Shown here one piece after another: positions 33,640 through 43,144 of a stretch of 64,000 bases of DNA. A model generated the notes under the pieces. The model was not told where the DNA came from, did not search any database, and saw only the letters and a program-made list of their open reading frames with translations. Position 1 is the first letter of the stretch; the number at the start of each line of letters is the position of its first letter. Made by a program: the position numbers and the translations under genes. This DNA comes from JAJDXO01 sp965213765 (GTDB taxonomy: Bacteria > Pseudomonadota > Alphaproteobacteria > Rhodospirillales > UBA2165), in contig OZ243926.1 of NCBI GenBank assembly GCA_965213765.1, positions 1,922,001 through 1,986,000 of the forward strand, written 5' to 3'.

Positions 33640-36228
33640 ATGTCGAACGTCGTCGTTGTCGAATCGCCCGCCAAGGCGAAGACGATCAATCGGTATCTGG
33701 GGAGCGACTACACGGTCCTCGCCAGCTACGGCCATATTCGCGATCTGCCGGCCAAGGACGGATCGGTTGATCCCGGTGCCGACTTCTCGATGAAGTGGGA
33801 GATCGGTTCCAACTCCCAAAAGCAGGTGAAGGAAATCACCGAGGCGGTCAAAAAGGCGGATCACCTTTATCTGGCCACCGACCCCGACCGTGAGGGCGAG
33901 GCAATCTCGTGGCATGTCCAGCAGGTCCTGGACGAGAAGAAGGCCTTGGATGGCGTCAAGGTCAAACGGGTGGTCTTCAACGAGGTCACCAAGAACGCCA
34001 TCCTTGATGCGTTCGATCACCCACGGGACGTGGATCAGGAGTTGGTCGAGGCCTACTTGGCCCGCCGCGCCCTTGACTACCTCGTTGGCTTCACCCTATC
34101 GCCGGTTCTTTGGCGCAAGCTGCCGGGCAGTCGGTCCGCGGGCCGTGTCCAATCAGTTGCGCTACGGCTGATTTGTGAGCGCGAAACCGGGATCGAGAAC
34201 TTTGTGCCCCGGGAATATTGGTCGGTACACGCGGTCTTTGCCGATCAAAACGGCAAACCGGTCACCGCGCAGCTAACTCATCTCGACGGTGAGAAGCTGG
34301 ACAAACTGGCGTTGGGTGACGAAGCCGCGGCAAACCGGGCGGTCGCCGCCATTGAGGCCGCGAATTTCTCCGTCTCCCGGGTCGAGCGCAAGCAATCCCG
34401 CCGAAATCCGGCGCCGCCGTTCACCACCTCGACGCTTCAGCAGGAAGCGGCCCGCAAACTGTATTTCTCCGCCCGCAAGACCATGCAGGTCGCCCAGCGC
34501 CTCTATGAAGGCGTCAACGTCGACGGCGAGACTGTCGGCCTAATCACTTATATGCGGACTGACGGCGTTCAGATGGCCAAAGAGGCCATCGATGAGGCTC
34601 GCCACCATATCGGGGCCGCCTATGGATCAAATTACGTGCCCGAACGCCCCCGGGAGTATTCGAGCAAGGCGAAGAACGCCCAAGAAGCCCACGAGGCGAT
34701 CCGCCCGACCAATATCGGCCGGCTGCCCAAAGAACTCTCCGGCTTGGATCCGGATCAGCTCAAACTCTACGATCTGATTTGGAAGCGGACCGTGGCGAGC
34801 CAAATGGCCTCCGCCGTGCTCGACCAGGTTGCCGTCGACCTCAGGCCTGCGGGTGCGCCTCAAGATGACGACCGGCTGACGCTTCGGGCGCGCGGCTCGA
34901 TTGTTACGTTCGACGGTTTTTTCAAACTTTATGAAGAAGGCCGCGACGACGGCGATTCCCAAGAGGAAAAGGAAGCGCGATTACCGGACGTCAAAGAAGG
35001 CCAAGCTCTGGATCGGACCGACATCCTGCCGGAGCAGCATTTCACGCAGCCGCCGCCCCGCTTCTCCGAAGCGAGCCTGGTAAAGCGTCTCGAAGAACTC
35101 GGTATCGGCCGCCCGTCGACCTATGCATCGATTATCTCGGTCCTACAGGACCGGGATTATGTGCGGCTCGAGAGCCGGCGGTTCTTCCCCGAGGACAGAG
35201 GCCGGCTAGTCACAGCGTTCCTTGAGAGCTTCTTCACACGCTACGTGGAATATGACTTTACCGCTGATCTGGAGAACCAACTGGACGACATTTCGGGTGG
35301 ACGGATCGACTGGAAGGCGGTCCTCCGGGACTTCTGGGCCAAGTTCTCGGACTCCGTGGGCGCCACCACCGAACTGCGGGTTCGTGAGGTGCTGGATGCG
35401 CTCAACGAGCTTCTTGGGCCCCATTTCTTCCGCGACGACGGCAAGGGACGGGATCCCCGGAAATGCCCAACCTGCGAAGAAGGTCAACTGAGCCTGAAGG
35501 TGGGGCGCTATGGCGCCTTCATCGGCTGCTCCAACTACCCCGATTGCAAGCATACGCGGCCCCTTGTCGTCGACAACGGCGGCGATGGTGCTGCCGCGCT
35601 TGATGCTGGACCCAAGGAACTGGGCACCGATCCGGGCACCGGCCTGGCCGTCACCATGCGGCGCGGGCCTCACGGCATATATGTCCAGCTGGGTGAGCCC
35701 GAGGGCGGACAAAAGCCGAAACGGAGCTCGCTGGCCAAGGATATGGATCCGGCGGCCGTTGACCTGGACATCGCTCTGGGCCTGCTGGCTTTGCCGCGGG
35801 ATATCGGCCCCCATCCGGAAACCGGCGAAATGATCCAGGCCGGTATCGGCCGCTTTGGACCCTATATCAAGCACGAGGGCACCTACGTGTCGCTCAAGGA
35901 GGACGATGTTCTGACCATCGGTCACAACCGGGCTGTGGAACTCCTCGCCAATGCGCCCCGCAAGCCCGCGCCGGTCACCATCGGCGACCACCCGGACGAT
36001 GGGAAACCCATTATCCTGAAAACAGGCCGCTGGGGGCCCTATGTACAGCACGGCAAGACCCGCGCGACGCTGCCCAAGGACAAAAAAGAAGAGACGCCCA
36101 CCCTTGAAGAAGCCGTCGCTCTGATAGCGGCGAAGGGCGGGGCGCGGAAGAAGAAAACCAAGAAGGCGGCCAAGAAAACCAGCGCCAAGAAAGCGCCCAA
36201 GGACCCGGCGCCGGCCGACGCCGGCTAA
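33640..36228 (+). CDS. topA: DNA topoisomerase I
   Basis: Type IA topoisomerase relaxing negative supercoils, 862 residues. Toprim domain at the N-terminus (VVVESPAKAKTINRYLGSDY, ATDPDREGEAISWH), active-site Tyr in GLITYMRTDGVQMA, one C4 zinc ribbon (CPTCEEGQLSLKVGRYGAFI followed by two Cys), then TopA-type beta repeats and a lysine/alanine-rich tail (KKKTKKAAKKTSAKKAPKD). ATG 33640 starts at the family N-terminus; the longer upstream frame overlaps dprA and is not used. Confidence 0.97.
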   Translation: MSNVVVVESPAKAKTINRYLGSDYTVLASYGHIRDLPAKDGSVDPGADFSMKWEIGSNSQKQVKEITEAVKKADHLYLATDPDREGEAISWHVQQVLDEKKALDGVKVKRVVFNEVTKNAILDAFDHPRDVDQELVEAYLARRALDYLVGFTLSPVLWRKLPGSRSAGRVQSVALRLICERETGIENFVPREYWSVHAVFADQNGKPVTAQLTHLDGEKLDKLALGDEAAANRAVAAIEAANFSVSRVERKQSRRNPAPPFTTSTLQQEAARKLYFSARKTMQVAQRLYEGVNVDGETVGLITYMRTDGVQMAKEAIDEARHHIGAAYGSNYVPERPREYSSKAKNAQEAHEAIRPTNIGRLPKELSGLDPDQLKLYDLIWKRTVASQMASAVLDQVAVDLRPAGAPQDDDRLTLRARGSIVTFDGFFKLYEEGRDDGDSQEEKEARLPDVKEGQALDRTDILPEQHFTQPPPRFSEASLVKRLEELGIGRPSTYASIISVLQDRDYVRLESRRFFPEDRGRLVTAFLESFFTRYVEYDFTADLENQLDDISGGRIDWKAVLRDFWAKFSDSVGATTELRVREVLDALNELLGPHFFRDDGKGRDPRKCPTCEEGQLSLKVGRYGAFIGCSNYPDCKHTRPLVVDNGGDGAAALDAGPKELGTDPGTGLAVTMRRGPHGIYVQLGEPEGGQKPKRSSLAKDMDPAAVDLDIALGLLALPRDIGPHPETGEMIQAGIGRFGPYIKHEGTYVSLKEDDVLTIGHNRAVELLANAPRKPAPVTIGDHPDDGKPIILKTGRWGPYVQHGKTRATLPKDKKEETPTLEEAVALIAAKGGARKKKTKKAAKKTSAKKAPKDPAPADAG

Positions 36229-36248
36229 ACGGCACCGGTCGCTTCAGC

Positions 36249-38393
36249 TTGGCGGGACGCAAAAAACCGAAAGCGGGCCTGCCGAGCCGGCAGGACATCC
36301 TCGACTACATCTCGGCAAATCCGGATCGCACAACCGTCCGCCATATAGCCTCGGCCTTCAACGTCGCCAAGAAATACCGTGCACGCCTGCGGAGCGAAAT
36401 CCGGAACCTCAAGGATATGGGACTGATCGAAGACGGCGATGACCGGTCGTTGTCTCGAACCGACGCGCTGCCGCCGGTGACCGTGGTTCGGGTTTCGGGA
36501 ACCGATAGCGATGGTGAGGTCTTGGTAACGCCCGACAACTGGCCGGAGGACCGACCGGCACCTCTCGTTTACCTGAAGGCGGACCGCCGCCCCGGGCCGG
36601 CACCTGGCCTTGGCGATCGGCTGCTGGTGCGCTTGCGGCAGCAAGATGACGGTGACTATCAAGCCAGATTGATCCGCGCGCTGCCCGGAGGCAGCCCCTC
36701 GGTGATCGGCGTCTATGATGGCAACGCGCGGGTGAAGCCAACCGACCGCAAGGCCAGATCAGAGCTTGAGATCGGACCCGGCGATAGCATGGACGCGGTC
36801 TCAGGTGAGCTGGTTGTCGCCGAGCTGGTACGGCATGGAGGCCGCTATGGCTTACGTCAGGCCCGGATCGTTCAGCGCATTGGCCGGTTCGGAGCCGCCG
36901 AGACCTTCAGCCGTGCCGCCCTCGGCACCAACGACATACCGGTTGAATTCACCTCGGAAGCGCTTGCTCTGGCTGAAGCGGCAATTGCAGCCCCTCTGGA
37001 AGGGCGTGTCGATCTCCGTGCAGTCCCCCTGGTGACCATCGACGATGAGGATGCCCGGGATTTCGACGATGCGGTGTTCGCTGAGTCGGATGCCGATTCG
37101 GAAAATCCCGGCGGCTGGAATCTGATCGTCGCGATCGCCGACGTTGCCTGGTATGTGCGCCCGGACGACGCATTGGACCAAGCGGCAAGAGAGCGGGGTA
37201 ATTCCGTCTATCTGCCGGATCAGGTCGTGCCGATGCTGCCGGAGGCCCTGTCGAATGGCTGGTGCTCCCTTCGGCCAAAGGAAGACCGGCCCTGCCTCGC
37301 GGCACATATCCGGGTCGGCGCCGACGGCCGAATACTGAATCACCGATTCGAACGGGCGTTGATGCGGTCAGCGGCCCGATTGACCTATCGCCGGGTCCAC
37401 GACGCCTGGAACGGAAACCCCGACGAAGAATGTACGGAACTAAAAAGCTCGGTCCTGGAGCCGTTGCGGGGCGCTTTCGCCGCGCTCGAAAACGAAAGAA
37501 ATCGCCGGGAGCCGCTGAATCTCGACCTGCCCGAGCGCCGGGTGGTGTTCGAGTACGCGGAGTCGTGGCGCGTCGAGGAGCGGCCAAGCTACATTTCTCA
37601 CCGTTTGATCGAGTCGTTCATGATCACCGCCAACGTAGCGGCGGCACGCACTCTGGCCGCCAAACGGACCGCGGCACTGTTTCGCGTTCATGAGGAGCCG
37701 CCCGTCGACAAACTCGCCGGCCTGACCGAGACATTGCGCGCGATGGGCCACCCGACACCAAAGGGTCAGGTCCTGCTGCCTCATCACTTCAACCGGATAT
37801 TGGCCAACGCTTCAGATAAGGAAGAGGCCGATCTGTTGGCTGATCTGGTTCTCCGAAGCCAGGCGCAAGCCGTCTATAGCGCCTCCGACGACGGTCATTT
37901 CGGCCTGCACCTCCGGAACTACACCCATTTTACGTCACCCATTCGGCGGTATTCCGACCTTGTGGTGCACCGAGCGCTGATCAAGGCGCTGAAACTTGGT
38001 GATGACGGAGACTTTCTGCCATCGGACCGGCTCAACGATCTGGCGGCACATGTGTCGATGACGGAGCGTCGCGCGGTTTCAGCCGAGCGTGAAGCCATGG
38101 ACCGGTTCGCCGTCGCCGCCGTGCTCAAGATCGAGTCAGACCGGCTCGTCGGCCGGATCACCGGAATCACCCGATTTGGCCTCTATGTGGAGCTAGAAGA
38201 CAGCGGCGCTGAGGGATTTATTCCCAAACGCCTCCTCGGCGCCGGAAATTTCAGCTTCGATGAAAAGAGCCAATCCCTGGGGGCTCAGCGGGGAGGATTG
38301 CGCTATTCGCTTGGCCAAACCCTGGCTGTCACCATTAAGGAAGCTGACCCGCTCAGGGGCCGACTGATCCTGCAACCCATTGATTCGGGGTGA
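36249..38393 (+). CDS. rnr: Ribonuclease R
   Basis: Processive 3'-5' exoribonuclease that degrades structured RNA. The 714-residue protein has an N-terminal winged helix, cold-shock domains, the RNB catalytic domain with DDEDARDFDDAVFAE (metal-binding aspartates), and a C-terminal S1 domain (VGRITGITRFGLYVELEDSG). The start is TTG at 36249, 20 bases after topA. The C-terminal basic tail of many homologues is missing, since the protein ends soon after S1. Confidence 0.95.
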   Translation: MAGRKKPKAGLPSRQDILDYISANPDRTTVRHIASAFNVAKKYRARLRSEIRNLKDMGLIEDGDDRSLSRTDALPPVTVVRVSGTDSDGEVLVTPDNWPEDRPAPLVYLKADRRPGPAPGLGDRLLVRLRQQDDGDYQARLIRALPGGSPSVIGVYDGNARVKPTDRKARSELEIGPGDSMDAVSGELVVAELVRHGGRYGLRQARIVQRIGRFGAAETFSRAALGTNDIPVEFTSEALALAEAAIAAPLEGRVDLRAVPLVTIDDEDARDFDDAVFAESDADSENPGGWNLIVAIADVAWYVRPDDALDQAARERGNSVYLPDQVVPMLPEALSNGWCSLRPKEDRPCLAAHIRVGADGRILNHRFERALMRSAARLTYRRVHDAWNGNPDEECTELKSSVLEPLRGAFAALENERNRREPLNLDLPERRVVFEYAESWRVEERPSYISHRLIESFMITANVAAARTLAAKRTAALFRVHEEPPVDKLAGLTETLRAMGHPTPKGQVLLPHHFNRILANASDKEEADLLADLVLRSQAQAVYSASDDGHFGLHLRNYTHFTSPIRRYSDLVVHRALIKALKLGDDGDFLPSDRLNDLAAHVSMTERRAVSAEREAMDRFAVAAVLKIESDRLVGRITGITRFGLYVELEDSGAEGFIPKRLLGAGNFSFDEKSQSLGAQRGGLRYSLGQTLAVTIKEADPLRGRLILQPIDSG

Positions 38394-38467
38394 ATAATTA
38401 ATATTTGACGGCAAGAATCCTTGCCTGCGACAATACATGCAATTGTCCGGAATTGGGCTGAAAAAGA

Positions 38468-40072
38468 GTGAGAAACGCTTATTTCACCTGGGAGGGTGGA
38501 AGCCGGAGGCTGGTATTCCGCCCCACGCGAGTTGCATTGACGACCCTCGCGGTCGCGTTTCTTGGCGCCTGTGCAGCATCCAACTCCCATGTCGATACAA
38601 CCACGGTCCTGGATGCCCAGCGCGCCGAATCCACCTTTGCCACCGGATACCGCCAGATCGCCAACCGCTATATTGAACCGGTTGCCATCGACGCACTTGC
38701 GGTCGAGGGGTTGAATGGCCTCGATGCCATCGACCCCAAAATAGATATCAAGCGGTCCGACCGGCGGGTTCACTTGCTTTATGACGGCGCGGTCCTGCGC
38801 GTGGCCGATGCGGCGGCGCCCGATGATGCCGAAGGGTGGGCGACGCTGACGTCCGACGCGTTGGCCGAAGCGCGAAACGCTTCCGAGACCATCCGCCGCA
38901 TGCCCGCGGAGCGCCTCTATGAAGCGGTTTTCGACGGCATGCTGTCGAAACTCGATTCTTTTTCCCGCTATGCCAGCGCCTCCGAGGCCCTGGACAATCG
39001 TGCCAAACGGTCAGGATTTGGCGGAATCGGTATTCGGTTTCGAGTCGGGTCCGACGGACCAAGAATAACCGCGGTCTTTACTCATACCCCTGCCGCCCGG
39101 GCCGGACTAAGGGTTGGCGACTTGATCACCCACGTGGATCGGCAGCCACTGGCCGGACGCAGTCAGAAAGAAATCCGAAACATGCTCCGGGGGGATGTCG
39201 GTACGACCGTGCTGCTGAGTTACGTGGATTCTCGGACAAACCGTCCGAATTTCCGGTCGCTTGAACGCTCGCGCGTCATCCTGCCGACCGTTCGGACCAA
39301 GGTTCACCACAATATTTTGCATATCACCATCTCTGGCTTCAACGACCGCACATCAGGACACCTGTTTCGTGCCATGAAGGCAGCTATGGCTCGCCAAGAT
39401 GCGCGTTTGCACGGGATTTTGCTGGATCTCCGCAACAACCCCGGCGGGCTTCTCATCCAGGCGGTAAAGGTGGCGGATATGTTCCTAAAGAGCGGTCGAA
39501 TCGTTTCGACCCGGGGACGGCATCCCAATAGTGTCCGGGACTACGACGCCCACGGCACGGACATCACCAACGGTTTGCCCATGGTGGTTCTGATCAACGG
39601 CCGGTCTGCCTCCGCCTCTGAGATCGTGGCGGCGGCTCTCCAGGATCACGAGCGGGCGGTCGTCATCGGCACCGGTTCCTTCGGCAAAGGCACGGTTCAA
39701 ACAATCACCCGGCTGCCTAACAATGGCGAAATGACGCTGACTTGGTCACGGTTCGTCGCGCCCTCGGGCTACTCACTACATGATCTTGGGGTCTCGCCTT
39801 CAGTTTGTACGTCGGGATTGGACAGCGGCGTTAGCGGGCTTGTCGGTTCGGCGCTGCGCCATATCGCCGAGACCGATAAGCACATGGCACAGTGGAGGTC
39901 GGTCCCCGCGGCGGACGCGTCGAAGCGGGAAGCCTTGCGTCGGGTATGCCCGGCAGCACGCGAACGACGTGATATCGAGGTCCGGCTCGGCGAATATCTG
40001 TTGGACCGACCGGACCAGTACCAGCAGTTGCTTGCCGTCTCGCCGGCGATCGCGGCCGGTCGCAGCAAGTAA
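38468..40072 (+). CDS. S41-family C-terminal processing peptidase, predicted lipoprotein
   Basis: A 534-residue Ctp-type serine protease. N-terminal lipobox (ALTTLAVAFLGAC, Cys35) predicts a lipid-anchored periplasmic protein. PDZ domain about residues 180-255 (FGGIGIRFRV, AGLRVGDLITHVD), then the S41 core: GILLDLRNNPGGLL, NGRSASASEIVAAALQD with the nucleophile Ser, and GTGSFGKGTVQ with the catalytic Lys. Start GTG 38468. It lies between rnr and rpmG, its usual place in alphaproteobacteria. Confidence 0.92.
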   Translation: MRNAYFTWEGGSRRLVFRPTRVALTTLAVAFLGACAASNSHVDTTTVLDAQRAESTFATGYRQIANRYIEPVAIDALAVEGLNGLDAIDPKIDIKRSDRRVHLLYDGAVLRVADAAAPDDAEGWATLTSDALAEARNASETIRRMPAERLYEAVFDGMLSKLDSFSRYASASEALDNRAKRSGFGGIGIRFRVGSDGPRITAVFTHTPAARAGLRVGDLITHVDRQPLAGRSQKEIRNMLRGDVGTTVLLSYVDSRTNRPNFRSLERSRVILPTVRTKVHHNILHITISGFNDRTSGHLFRAMKAAMARQDARLHGILLDLRNNPGGLLIQAVKVADMFLKSGRIVSTRGRHPNSVRDYDAHGTDITNGLPMVVLINGRSASASEIVAAALQDHERAVVIGTGSFGKGTVQTITRLPNNGEMTLTWSRFVAPSGYSLHDLGVSPSVCTSGLDSGVSGLVGSALRHIAETDKHMAQWRSVPAADASKREALRRVCPAARERRDIEVRLGEYLLDRPDQYQQLLAVSPAIAAGRSK

Positions 40073-40165
40073 CGGCCCCCCACCGGACGGCGTTAGCGTT
40101 GACAGGTGGGCGTTGACCGTTATGTTGCGGCCCTCGAATTGCGAAATTGGCTGGATATTTGTGAA

Positions 40166-40333
40166 ATGGCAAAGCCCAACACAATCTTGATCAAACTCGA
40201 AAGCACGGCCGATACCGGGTTTTATTACGTCGCCAAGAAGAACCCGAAAACCCAGACTGAGAAGCTTGAATTCCGCAAGTACGACCCCGTCGCGCGGAAA
40301 CACGTGCTGTTCAAGGAAACCAAAATCAAATAG
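40166..40333 (+). CDS. rpmG: 50S ribosomal protein L33
   Basis: A 55-residue ribosomal protein: MAKPNTILIKLESTADTGFY, then YVAKKNPKTQTEKLEFRKYD and KHVLFKETKIK. It is the cysteine-free alphaproteobacterial form that does not bind zinc. It is the last gene of the conserved block before the mobile-element island. Confidence 0.96.
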   Translation: MAKPNTILIKLESTADTGFYYVAKKNPKTQTEKLEFRKYDPVARKHVLFKETKIK

Positions 40334-40370
40334 ACGGCCTTGCCCGGATTGAACGGGCCGTGACGGCTAA

Positions 40371-40415
40371 AGCAGTTTCCGGCCAAATTGAATCAATTTG
40401 ACCGGGAACCGCTCT
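40371..40415. repeat. Palindromic REP-like element
   Basis: AGCAGTTTCCGGCCAAATTG(A) at 40371-40391 pairs with the near-complement TCAATTTGACCGGGAACCGC at 40393-40412, forming an imperfect 20-bp hairpin. The left arm recurs exactly, inverted, at 48321-48341 at the end of repeat D. Adjacent to the IS5-type element at 40417. Confidence 0.75.
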
Positions 40416-40416
40416 G

Positions 40417-41270
40417 GGCTGTGGTGACAATTTAATCATTTAAGCCAGAGCATGATACTTGCGAGTTTGATGAAGCCGAGGAAGTGGGCGGCAAGTTTGT
40501 CGTAGCGTGTTGCGATGCGCCGCCATTGCTTGAGCTTGGCGAAAAAGCCTTCGACGCCCCAGCGCTGTTTATAGGCGATGCGGTCATAGCTGTGCTGGTA
40601 TTTGCGATGCCGGCGCGGTGGGATGACGGGCTCACCGCCTTGCTCATAGATCAGGTCATGCAGGCTGTCGGCGTCGTAGGCGCGGTCCGCGAGGACGTGG
40701 CCCGCGGCCAGGCCCTGGATGAGGTTGTGGGCGGGGACCATGTCGTTTTGTTGTCCTGGCCCGAGATCGAAGCGCACTGGCAGGCCTAACGCATCGACGA
40801 CGGCGTGGATTTTTGTGCCGAACCCGCCCCGGGACCGGCCGGGAGCCTGGGCTTGCGGTCCCCCCTTTTTCGCCGCCCGCCGGCGGCTTGGGCCTGGGCC
40901 CGGACGATGGTGGCGTCGATCGCCAGCCATTCCAAGTCCGGATCATCCGCGACAGCCTCGAAGATGCGGTCAAACACACCCGCCTCGATCCAGCGGTAGT
41001 AGCGCCGCTTCACCGTCTGATAGGGGCCAAACCGATCCGCCGGCAAATCACGCCACCGCGCACCAGAGCGCGCCAGCCACAGGATCGCATCGAAAAACCG
41101 CCGCCCGTCGCTGCGTGGACCACGCTTGCCCTTCATCCCGCCAGGAACAAAGTCCCGAAGCCGCGCCCATTGATCGTCTCTCAGCACTTCGCCTTCCACA
41201 CCAACCTCCAAAAGCCAGTGTTGAATCACACCAAAGACAAAAAAGGAATCCCTAAAATGTCACCGCAGCC
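40417..41270 (-). mobile_element. IS5-family element (IS427-like, two-frame transposase)
   Basis: An element of about 854 bases with inverted ends GGCTGTGGTGACAATTTA at 40417-40434 and, inverted, GGCTGCGGTGACATTTTA at 41253-41270 (16 of 18). It lies between the REP-like palindrome and repeat B. I see no clear target duplication: TA follows on the right only. Confidence 0.85.
40436..41229 (-). CDS. IS5-family transposase made by -1 frameshifting
   Basis: Two frames. The first (GTG 41229, MIQHWLLEVGVEGEVLRDDQ) gives the N-terminal domain and reaches the first catalytic Asp in LEWLAIDATIVRAQ. The second gives GFGTKIHAVVDALGLPVRF, VLADRAYDADSL and YKQRWGVEGFFAKLKQWRRI with the remaining catalytic residues, ending at 40436. 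They overlap at A5G6 (about 40861-40871), where a -1 shift joins GRRK to AKKGG, as programmed in IS427-type elements. A functional fusion transposase is likely. Confidence 0.88.
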
Positions 41271-41271
41271 T

Positions 41272-41388
41272 AGGGTCTGTACTCAATTAGGAGATTCTCC
41301 TTTTTGCGCCCTCTCCCCCTGGAAGGGGCGAGGGAACGCATGGCAAGCCTACTCTCCCCGCTCACCCGCAAGTCGTCATCACCGGGTC
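41272..41388 (+). repeat. Dispersed repeat element, left half (copy B)
   Basis: Begins AGGGTCTGTACTCAATTAG (inverted end) and continues through GATTCTCCTTTTTGCGCC and a C-rich palindrome to ATCACCGGGTC. It matches the first 115 bases of copy D almost base for base and the inverse of copy A. The IS4 element interrupts it at 41389. Confidence 0.8.
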
Positions 41389-42668
41389 AAGCCCACTGGT
41401 GTCCGGTTTAAATTTGTGGACAGGGTGCATGACATTGATTCTATTCGTTTCCTGACGTCTAGCGGCGTTTTGGACACGAACGGAGATCAATGTCATGCGG
41501 CATGAGAATAGCGTCTTTCACCAGTTGACGAAGCACATTCCGTGGTCGACGTTCGACGATGCGGTTTCGCGGCACGGCTCGGACCGTCGGGTGCGCCGGC
41601 TTCGTACGCGGGACCAGTTTCTGGCGTTGCTTTACGGCCAGCTTTCGGGCGCGGCGTCGCTGCGCGGGATCGAGGACGGTCTGTCGAGCCAGGCGGCGCG
41701 GCTCTATCACGCGGGTCTGCGCGGCGTCTCGCGCTCGACCCTTTCGGACGCCAACGCGAGGCGCCCTTTCGAGGTCTACGCCGATGTGTTCGCCGAGATG
41801 GCGCGTCTGGCGCGGCCCGGGCTGCGGCGCAAGCTGGGCCGTGCGGTGCGCCTGCTCGATGCGACCAAGGTCGACCTGTCGGGGTTGAGCGCGGACTGGG
41901 CGCGGTTCTCCGCGGACCATTGCGCGGCCAAGCTCCATATCGTCTACGACCCGCATGGCGGGGTGCCGCTGCGCTGCGTCGTCACCCCCGACAAGGTCAA
42001 CGACATCACCCCGGCCAAAGCCATGCCGATCGAGCCCGGCGCGACCTATGTCTTCGATCTGGCTTACTATAGTTACCACTGGTGGGCCGAACTCGACGCC
42101 CGGGGCTGCCGTTTCGTCACCCGGCTGAAGAAGAACACGCCGGTGGCGGTCGTCGAGACCCGGCCGGTGGCGCCGGGCGGGCCGGTGCTGGCCGAGCGTA
42201 TCGGGCTCCTGTCCCGGCGCCTCGCGGCAAGCCGTAAGAACCCTTTCGACAAGCCGGTCCGCATCCTCACCGTGGCCATCGACGGCGGCCGCCGGATCGA
42301 ACTCCTCACCAACGACCTCGACGCCCCGGCCGAGGAGATTGCCGCGCTCTACAAGCAGCGCTGGCAGATCGAGCTGTTCTTCAAGTGGATCAAGCAGAAC
42401 CTCAAGATCAAGCACTTCCTCGGGACCAGCGAAAACGCCGTCAAAATCCAGGTCTACGTCGCCCTGATCGCCTTCCTCGTCCTGCGTGCCGCGCATGACG
42501 CACAGGAAGCGATCCCAAGACCCCAGGCCTTCGCACGCCTCGTCCGCCTCAACATCATGCACCGCCGGTCCATCCGCAACATCAAGGACCCGCCAAAAAC
42601 CCCGCCAAACGACGCAAGGCAGATGAACTTCCAACTCAACCAATGCTAAACCGGACACCAGTGGGCTT
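41389..42668 (+). mobile_element. IS4-family insertion nested in the repeat element
   Basis: A 1280-base element with perfect 22-base inverted ends at 41389-41410 (AAGCCCACTGGTGTCCGGTT...) and 42647-42668. It is bordered by ATCACCGGGTC on the left and GACCCGGTGAT on the right, which are the two arms of a palindrome in the host repeat (compare copy D). No direct target duplication is visible. Confidence 0.88.
41495..42649 (+). CDS. IS4-family transposase
   Basis: A 384-residue DDE transposase with an N-terminal DUF4372-type start (ENSVFHQLTKHIPWSTFDDA), catalytic Asp in RLLDATKVDLSG and in YVFDLAYYSYHWW, and the IS4 signature Y-(2)-R-(3)-E-(6)-K in YKQRWQIELFFKWIKQ. No frameshift or stop is seen, so the element may be mobile. 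The final codons lie inside the right inverted repeat. Confidence 0.96.
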   Translation: MRHENSVFHQLTKHIPWSTFDDAVSRHGSDRRVRRLRTRDQFLALLYGQLSGAASLRGIEDGLSSQAARLYHAGLRGVSRSTLSDANARRPFEVYADVFAEMARLARPGLRRKLGRAVRLLDATKVDLSGLSADWARFSADHCAAKLHIVYDPHGGVPLRCVVTPDKVNDITPAKAMPIEPGATYVFDLAYYSYHWWAELDARGCRFVTRLKKNTPVAVVETRPVAPGGPVLAERIGLLSRRLAASRKNPFDKPVRILTVAIDGGRRIELLTNDLDAPAEEIAALYKQRWQIELFFKWIKQNLKIKHFLGTSENAVKIQVYVALIAFLVLRAAHDAQEAIPRPQAFARLVRLNIMHRRSIRNIKDPPKTPPNDARQMNFQLNQC

Positions 42669-42790
42669 GACCCGGTGATCCACGCCTCGCGGCCAGCGGT
42701 ACACGTGGATGGCCGGGTCCGGGCCCGGCCATGACGCAATCATTTTATGCCGCAACACCCCTATGGCGGCTTAATTGAGTCCGGACCCTA
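42669..42790 (+). repeat. Dispersed repeat element, right half (copy C)
   Basis: Continuation of copy B after the IS4 insertion: GACCCGGTGATCCACGCCTC, CACGTGGATGGCCGGGTC, GCCATGACGCAATCATTTTA, CAACACCCCTATGGCGGC, ending TTAATTGAGTCCGGACCCTA. The last 17 bases are the inverse of the start of copy B. Without the IS4 element B plus C is about 240 bases. Confidence 0.8.
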
Positions 42791-42852
42791 GTCATCTGGC
42801 ACTGAAGTAAGGTTCATTGTAGGATGGCCCTCCTGGTCGGACAAAGGAGGTC

Positions 42853-43134
42853 ATCTGGCTGGCGCGGCGGCCGCACTGGCACGTCCACTTCACGCCGACA
42901 TCGGCGTCGTGGATTAATCAGGTCGAGCGCTGGTTCGCCGAGCTCACGCGCAAGCAGCTGCAACGCGGAGTGCACCGCTCTACCCTCCAGCTCGAGGCCG
43001 ACATCCGCGCCTTCATCGAAACCCACAACGAAAACCCCCGACCCTTCAAGTGGACCAAGTCCGCCGATGAAATCCTCGCCGCCGTCAAGCGCTTCTGCCT
43101 TCGGGTCGAACAAAACTTATGCCACGAACTTTAG
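42853..43134 (+). pseudogene. IS630-family transposase, C-terminal remnant
   Basis: A 93-codon frame without a start encodes HVHFTPTSASWINQVERWFA, ELTRKQLQRGVHRSTLQLEA and FIETHNENPRPFKWTKSADE, the conserved C-terminal third of IS630-family transposases including the last acidic catalytic residue. The N-terminal two thirds and any terminal repeats are missing. Confidence 0.88.
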
Positions 43135-43144
43135 ATTCAGGTGA

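Noticed and set aside
40337..40363. Possible Rho-independent terminator after rpmG
   Set aside because: ACGGCC...GGGCCGT can pair but with a bulge and no T-run; not convincing.
41459..42739. Minus-strand frame (426 codons) across the IS4 transposase
   Set aside because: Antisense to an intact DDE transposase and extends beyond the IS ends into the host repeat.
42824..43144. 106-codon plus-strand frame over the IS630 remnant
   Set aside because: Ser/Pro-rich off-frame translation; the conserved transposase sequence is in another frame ending at 43134.
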